A DNA stretch of 55,807 nt, from contig JWZX01002641.1 in the NCBI GenBank assembly GCA_001275005.1, positions 1 through 55,807 of the forward strand. Direction: 5' to 3'. Positions 52,016-55,807 of this stretch are shown piece after piece. This DNA is from Chrysochromulina tobinii (Eukaryota > Haptophyta > Prymnesiales > Chrysochromulinaceae). The translations under genes and the position numbers were made by a program. The notes beneath the pieces are model-generated. The model saw only the letters and a list, made by a program, of their open reading frames with translations, ran no database searches and was not told the origin of the DNA. Positions within the stretch are counted from its first letter, which is position 1. Every line of letters begins with the position of its first letter.

Positions 52016-52977
52016 TCACGCCATTTCGCCCCGCAGCGCAAAGGCGCGCGTGGTGCGCGTCGCGCCTCGGCAGAGTGGGCACAGGCGCACCGCGCCAGTC
52101 GCGGTCCGCGTCTTCTTGATCTTGAGGAGGCACTCTTCGTGGATCCTGCGACGCACGCAGCGGGAGATTGCACGTGGGGTTATGTCACCGTACACATGCG
52201 GCTGTGATGTGATGAAGAGGCGCACGGCGGCGACGGTTTTGCACCGGTGCCCGCACTCGAGGAGCTGGAAGGTGACGACGCCATTCCCCTCCGTGAGCAT
52301 GTCGAGGCACACGGGGCAGTCGGGCTCGAGTATTCCCTTTTTCTGCAGCTCCCGGCGGCTGGCGAGCACGCCGCTCTTGCGCAGGAGCGTGACGATGAAG
52401 TAGGCCGACAGCACTCGGCAACCTTCGTCGCTACACGGAGCCTCCGCGAGCCGTCCCTCTCTGCGGTGCGGGCGAGGAGAGGCGCGTCAGCAAGCATATA
52501 AAGGGCCAACGCTGCCCGGGCCAAGGCGCCTGCATACATTTGCATGGCTGCATCGGATAGAGTGGCCTGGAGCTCGGCGATTTCGCGGCGGAAGTGCGCG
52601 TGAGCGTCGCGCGAGCCCTCGATGAACCTGTGCCTGAAGGCATGCCCCATGCGCTCCCGCTCGTCGCTCGAGAACTTGCCCTCGGGATACGTGCGCCTCA
52701 CGAAGTCGCCGCAGATGCGCTCCATGTCCTCGTCGCTGATGCTCTGGAGCTCAGCAATGGGGTCGGGACAGTCGGGCTCGGGGTGTCGAAATGCCTCGGC
52801 GATGCCTTCGACGAGCGTGCGACCTTCGAGATGGGAGATCCACCGCCGGGCCACCAGGGGCTCCGTCCGCTGTGGAGGAAGGGCAGCTTCGCACAGCGAC
52901 GTCGGCATGCCATCCGCCAGGCATTGTGGCGTCGTCATGCTACTCGTAGGGTTGGCGTCTGCTGAGGGAGACGCCAT
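52016..52977 (-). CDS. RING-finger protein, frameshifted as sequenced
   Basis: From the ATG at 52977 the first frame codes for about 180 residues of helical sequence (RTLVEGIAEAFRHPEPD, MERICGDFVRRTYPEGKF) ending near 52430. The second frame continues with SAYFIVTLLRKSGVLASRR and a C-terminal RING-type finger: CPVCLDML, LECGHRC, then after a long loop RRRIHEECLLKI and LCPLCRG. Cys/His spacing up to the CGH and the closing CPLC fit a RING E3, but the loop between CGH and H-x-x-C is much longer than usual. No intron with matching phase is obvious, so a one-base indel near 52410-52450 is the simplest reading. It is head-to-head with STAG, 366 bp apart. Confidence 0.55.
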
Positions 52978-53343
52978 TCGTCGGACGCGACCGCCGGCTC
53001 ACTCCCCTCGCGGCTCCCCATCGCGATCCGCGTCCCGTCGAACTGTGAAGGCATTCGAAAGATCTCAAACTCCCAGAGGCCATAGCTCACACAGAATCCC
53101 TGCAGAAAGACAGTCTAGAGTTTACCCTTTTGCGCCTGTGAAGAGTCTGTGAACTCCGCGCTTGGCGGCAAAGTGCCCGGTCTTGCGAGCCATCGCGTTC
53201 GTGCGTCCTGATGCCATCGCGAGCCGAGGCGGATCTGGCGGCGGCGGCCCCGAGCGGCGGCCTCGCGCTCCGTCAGCGCAAGCCAAGCCTCGACGTACCT
53301 CCTTCGGACAGGTGAGAGGCCGGGATCCCGCGGCGGCGCGCAC
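52978..53343. promoter_or_regulatory. Shared upstream region of RING and STAG genes
   Basis: 366 bp between divergent ATGs. It contains no defended motif and is assigned a promoter role by position only. Confidence 0.35.
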
Positions 53344-55807
53344 ATGACACCGGAAGACTCTTCAGATGGAGCTAACGTGACCGCTCCCCCCACCCCCCCC
53401 CCCGCTCCTCGCTGCTCTGGCAGGGAGGACGATGATCCCGATGCTGTAGAGGACGATTACGAGGAGGAGGAGGAGTACGAGGAGCCGGAGCCGAGCCGCG
53501 CGCCCGCTGCCCGTACCAAGAAGGTTGTCGCGCCCAAGCCTGCCAACCCCACGCCGGCGCGCGGCAGCAAGTCCGGCAGCAGCGGCGGTGGCATACAGGC
53601 TGCGACGGAGGCGGCGGCGGCGGCCACGCAGCCGCCACCGGCCAAAAACAAGCGCATGCGCGAGTCGTCCTACGCCGCCACCGACGACGAGGAGGTGGAG
53701 GGTGCCCGCGTGCCGGCAGCGACAACGAGCGGCCGTGCGCCAGCGGCGGCGGAGGACGACTCGCTGAAACCGCGCTCGCTGTACGAGTGCATCGAGCTCG
53801 CGAGCGAGGGGAGCGAGCACGCGAGCGCGATCCTGAACATCTCGGTCGACGGCTGGATCGAGGTGTACACGTCCGACAAGGGGGCGGGCATCGTCGAATG
53901 GTTTGACATGGCGGTGCAGGCGGCTGGGACGGAGCTGACGAAGGCTTTCAAGCACGGGCTGTGGAAGCTGATGGAGACGTTGCTCGATAAGGTGAAGCAC
54001 GAGATCCTCTTCGACGAGGTCCTGATGCCGCGGCTGCTCGAGTGGTTCGAGATCTGCCGGAAGGAGGTGCATGCAAGCGCTCAGCACGGCGCTTAGCACG
54101 GCGTTCAGCACGGCACTCCGCCCCTCTCGCCTGCCGCAACTGAGAGCGCACGCTCATGCTCGCAGTGCAACCACCGTGGCATGCGCCACACCGCCGTCGA
54201 GTTTGCGATGGCGGCCTTCGAGCGGCTCGCGCACATCGCCAAGGAGCTGCGGAGCGCACGCCAGAATGCGGAGCGGTTGAGCATCGGCAAGCGGCGCAAG
54301 GATGCGAAGGGCCAGGTGCGTGCCCAACACGGCGCTCTCCGGTGCATGCCGGTGCATGCAAAGTGCTCACCACGGCGCCTGCGCGTGTGAGTGCATCCCA
54401 AAAGCTCACCACGGCGCCTGCCCTTCGCCCCCCCCAGGCGCTCGCGGCGAATGCGGAGCAGCTCGCTGCGCACGAGGAGGCCGTGCGCGACATGCTCTCG
54501 ACCATCTTCGATCAGGTGTGATCTCGTGCCCGGTGCCGCGGCACGCGTGCGCGCGCATGCAAGTGCTCACCACGGCGCCCCGTGCCCCCTCTCCCCACAG
54601 GTGATCTCGTACAGTTACCACGACACGCACGAGGACATCCGCGCCGCGTGCATCGCTTCGCTTGGGCGCGGTCTCCGCGTGCTCCCGTCCTTTTGTGACG
54701 ACAAGCACCTCAAGTACATGGGCTGGCAGCTGTCCGACATCCAGTCGGCCGCGGTGCGCTTCGCGTGTACATTGCACGCGAGTGCACACATTCAAGTGCT
54801 CACCACAGCGCCACCTCTCCCCGTGCACCCCGCAGGTGCGCCTCGCGTCGTTGCAGGCGCTCGGGCACGTATACAAGGCCTTTGACGAGATCAAGGATCT
54901 GACGCCCGTTGGCCACTTCACCGTACTTCGCTTCGAGTCACGGCTGCTCTCGCTGATCAAGGACGTCGATGACGATGTCGCTGTCGAGGCCATCCGTCTC
55001 GTGACCCGGCTGCAGGCATGTCATCAACCCTGAATACATCGGATTGCGCCTGTCGGCACCTGAACCACCTGTCAAGGCGATTGCAGGAGCTCGGCCTCCT
55101 CAAGTCCTTTTGATTGCATCTGATTGCCCCTTAATTGCCTCTGAGTGCACTCGGATCACACAGGAGCTCGGCCTCCTCAAGTCCTTCGCGTCGACGAAGC
55201 GGGCGGCGCTGCATCTCTTGTGCCAGCGCGACGTACAGCCGAAGCTCTGGACGGCCCTCGGACCCCTCATCCAGCTCCACCTCAAGGTACGTTGATTGCC
55301 TGCGGAGGACCTGCCTTGCATGCAAGTGCTCACCACAGCGCTCTCACCTCCCCACCCCACCTCAAGGACGACTCGCCCACGGCAACCGAGGGCGGCGCCG
55401 AGGCTGGTGCAAGCGGCAGCGCGGCAGCGGCAGGTGGTGGCGGCGCGATGGCGGACGACGATGAGGGCGGCGGCGGCGGCGGCGGCGGGGGCCCGACCTC
55501 GCCAAGTAAAGCGCAGCGGCAGCACCTCGCCGCCGGCTCCGTCACCCGGCTCGCCAAGTCCCCCCTCGTGCAGCTCGCATCGCTCCTACTCGCCGCTCGG
55601 CAGGTAGCTCTGACGGTCTCTGATTGCATGCTGATTGCTCCCTCATTAGTGCAGCTCGCGTCGCTCCTACTCGCCGATCGGCAGGCGCACCAAATTCGGG
55701 TCGTGGACTCGGAGGAGGCGGAGCCGGCGCTGGCGGACGAGGAGAAGGAGGCGAAGGAGGAGGCGGAGCTGGGTGTGCGCTGTGGGCAGTTGGTGCGCGC
55801 GATGGCG
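53344..55807 (+). CDS. STAG: Cohesin subunit SCC3/STAG, partial at the window end
   Basis: Eight exons are visible: 53344-54066, 54166-54315, 54438-54515, 54601-54753, 54836-55015, 55164-55286, 55367-55603 and 55685-55807 (cut). All introns are phase 0, and exons 1-7 are multiples of three. A disordered acidic N-terminus (about 130 residues) is followed by the STAG domain (SLYECIELASEGSEHASAIL, MPRLLEWFEICRKE) and HEAT-like helices: SYSYHDTHEDIRAACIASL, KYMGWQLSD, AVRLASLQALGHVY and DVAVEAIRLVTRLQ. The order and wording (GW-x-D-x(4)-VRL-x-(C/S)L-x-ALQ/AL) match the stromalin-conserved domain of SCC3/STAG1-3. The subunit binds SCC1/RAD21 and loads cohesin on DNA. Intron 5 appears to use a GC donor (CAG|GCATGT). 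Exon 7 ends with a run of Gly codons. Confidence 0.9.
54067..54165 (+). repeat. STAG intron 1, introner-like copy A1
   Basis: GT-AG, 99 bp. It starts with GTGCATGCAAGCGCTCAGCACGG, a variant of the shared core GCATGCAAGTGCTCACCAC, with two further partial CAGCACGGC copies. Confidence 0.8.
54316..54437 (+). repeat. STAG intron 2, two copies of the shared core
   Basis: GT-AG, 122 bp. It contains GCATGCAAAGTGCTCACCAC and, about 40 bp further on, AAAAGCTCACCACGGCGCC, followed by a C-rich tract and the acceptor. Confidence 0.85.
54516..54600 (+). repeat. STAG intron 3, shared core plus terminal duplication
   Basis: GT-AG, 85 bp. It has the exact core GCATGCAAGTGCTCACCAC. GTGATCTCGT at 54518-54527 repeats the start of the next exon (54601-54610). 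Confidence 0.9.
54754..54835 (+). repeat. STAG intron 4, shared core plus terminal duplication
   Basis: GT-AG, 82 bp. The core variant is TTCAAGTGCTCACCACAGCG. The first 15 bases match the first 15 of the next exon at 13 positions. Confidence 0.88.
55016..55163 (+). repeat. STAG intron 5, GC-AG, with an internal copy of its own acceptor and exon start
   Basis: 148 bp. A 26-bp block (CAG plus the start of the next exon) occurs at 55084-55109 and again, identical, at 55161-55186. Between the copies lie TGATTGC repeats. Use of the first acceptor would meet TGA after eight codons. Confidence 0.8.
55287..55366 (+). repeat. STAG intron 6, shared core plus terminal duplication
   Basis: GT-AG, 80 bp, with GCATGCAAGTGCTCACCAC. 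CCACCTCAAG ends both the exon (55277-55286) and the intron (55357-55366). Confidence 0.9.
55604..55684 (+). repeat. STAG intron 7 with 36-bp exon-end duplication
   Basis: GT-AG, 81 bp. The exon end 55568-55603 recurs at the intron end 55649-55684, 34 of 36 identical. CTGATTGC repeats lie between. This acceptor keeps the frame (AHQIRVVDSEEAEP); an earlier AG at 55649 does not. Confidence 0.85.

Noticed and set aside
55649-55650. Earlier acceptor for STAG intron 7
   Set aside because: It shifts the frame into Arg-rich nonsense. The AG at 55684 keeps an acidic, coding-like sequence.

Overview
This window looks like nuclear DNA from a GC-rich unicellular alga with a secondary, red-derived plastid. 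A haptophyte is my first guess and a pelagophyte-type stramenopile the alternative. The reasons are GT-AG (and one apparent GC-AG) introns, typical eukaryotic nuclear genes (condensin SMC2, cohesin SCC3/STAG, CHD remodeler, class II HDAC, HECT ligase), and a triosephosphate isomerase with an ER-signal plus transit-peptide leader and an ASAFAP-like junction (SSAYAP). The lineage call is inference; I ran no search.

Layout: 1-75 CT microsatellite; 723-2153(-) phytanoyl-CoA dioxygenase-like protein; 3298-6186(-) Cys-less pentameric ligand-gated channel-like protein, divergent from 6478-8970(+) voltage-gated/CNBD-type channel; 9501-15162(-) six-exon membrane protein with an alkaline-phosphatase-superfamily domain and coiled-coil tail; 15260-16192(-) plastid TPI; 16583-17545(-) PHO80-type cyclin; 18205-19038(-) SPRY-like protein; 19307-20083(+) plastid FKBP; 20355-31102(+) a five-exon gene for a predicted 3432-residue protein joining a CHD remodeler, a bromodomain and an ATAD5/Elg1 clamp unloader; 31543-33582(+) class II HDAC with an Stc1-like zinc motif; 34437-35504(-) unknown; 35727-37042(+) J-domain protein; 37829-43872(-) ankyrin/HECT E3; 44512-45247(-) histidine phosphatase divergent from 45421-49098(+) SMC2; 49784-51399(+) two-pore K+ channel; 52016-52977(-) RING protein divergent from 53344-end(+) cohesin SCC3/STAG, cut by the window end.

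Two things stand out. First, the CHD-bromodomain-ATAD5 fusion: all exon junctions keep phase (10299 nt = 3433 codons), so nucleosome remodeling, acetyl-lysine reading and PCNA unloading would sit on one chain. Second, the introns: most carry short tandem arrays, five of seven STAG introns share one element (core GCATGCAAGTGCTCACCAC), and many have a 10-67 bp exon segment duplicated at one intron end, as expected from introner insertion or from intron birth by tandem duplication. The J-domain gene start looks like a very recent case.

Five genes or exons carry apparent single-base frameshifts (two in the phosphatase-like gene, one each in the histidine phosphatase, the two-pore channel and the RING gene). 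At least one is a G-run length difference, so consensus errors are likely. Many neighbours handle chromosomes (remodeling, PCNA unloading, deacetylation, condensin, cohesin), but they are on different strands and co-regulation is not shown.
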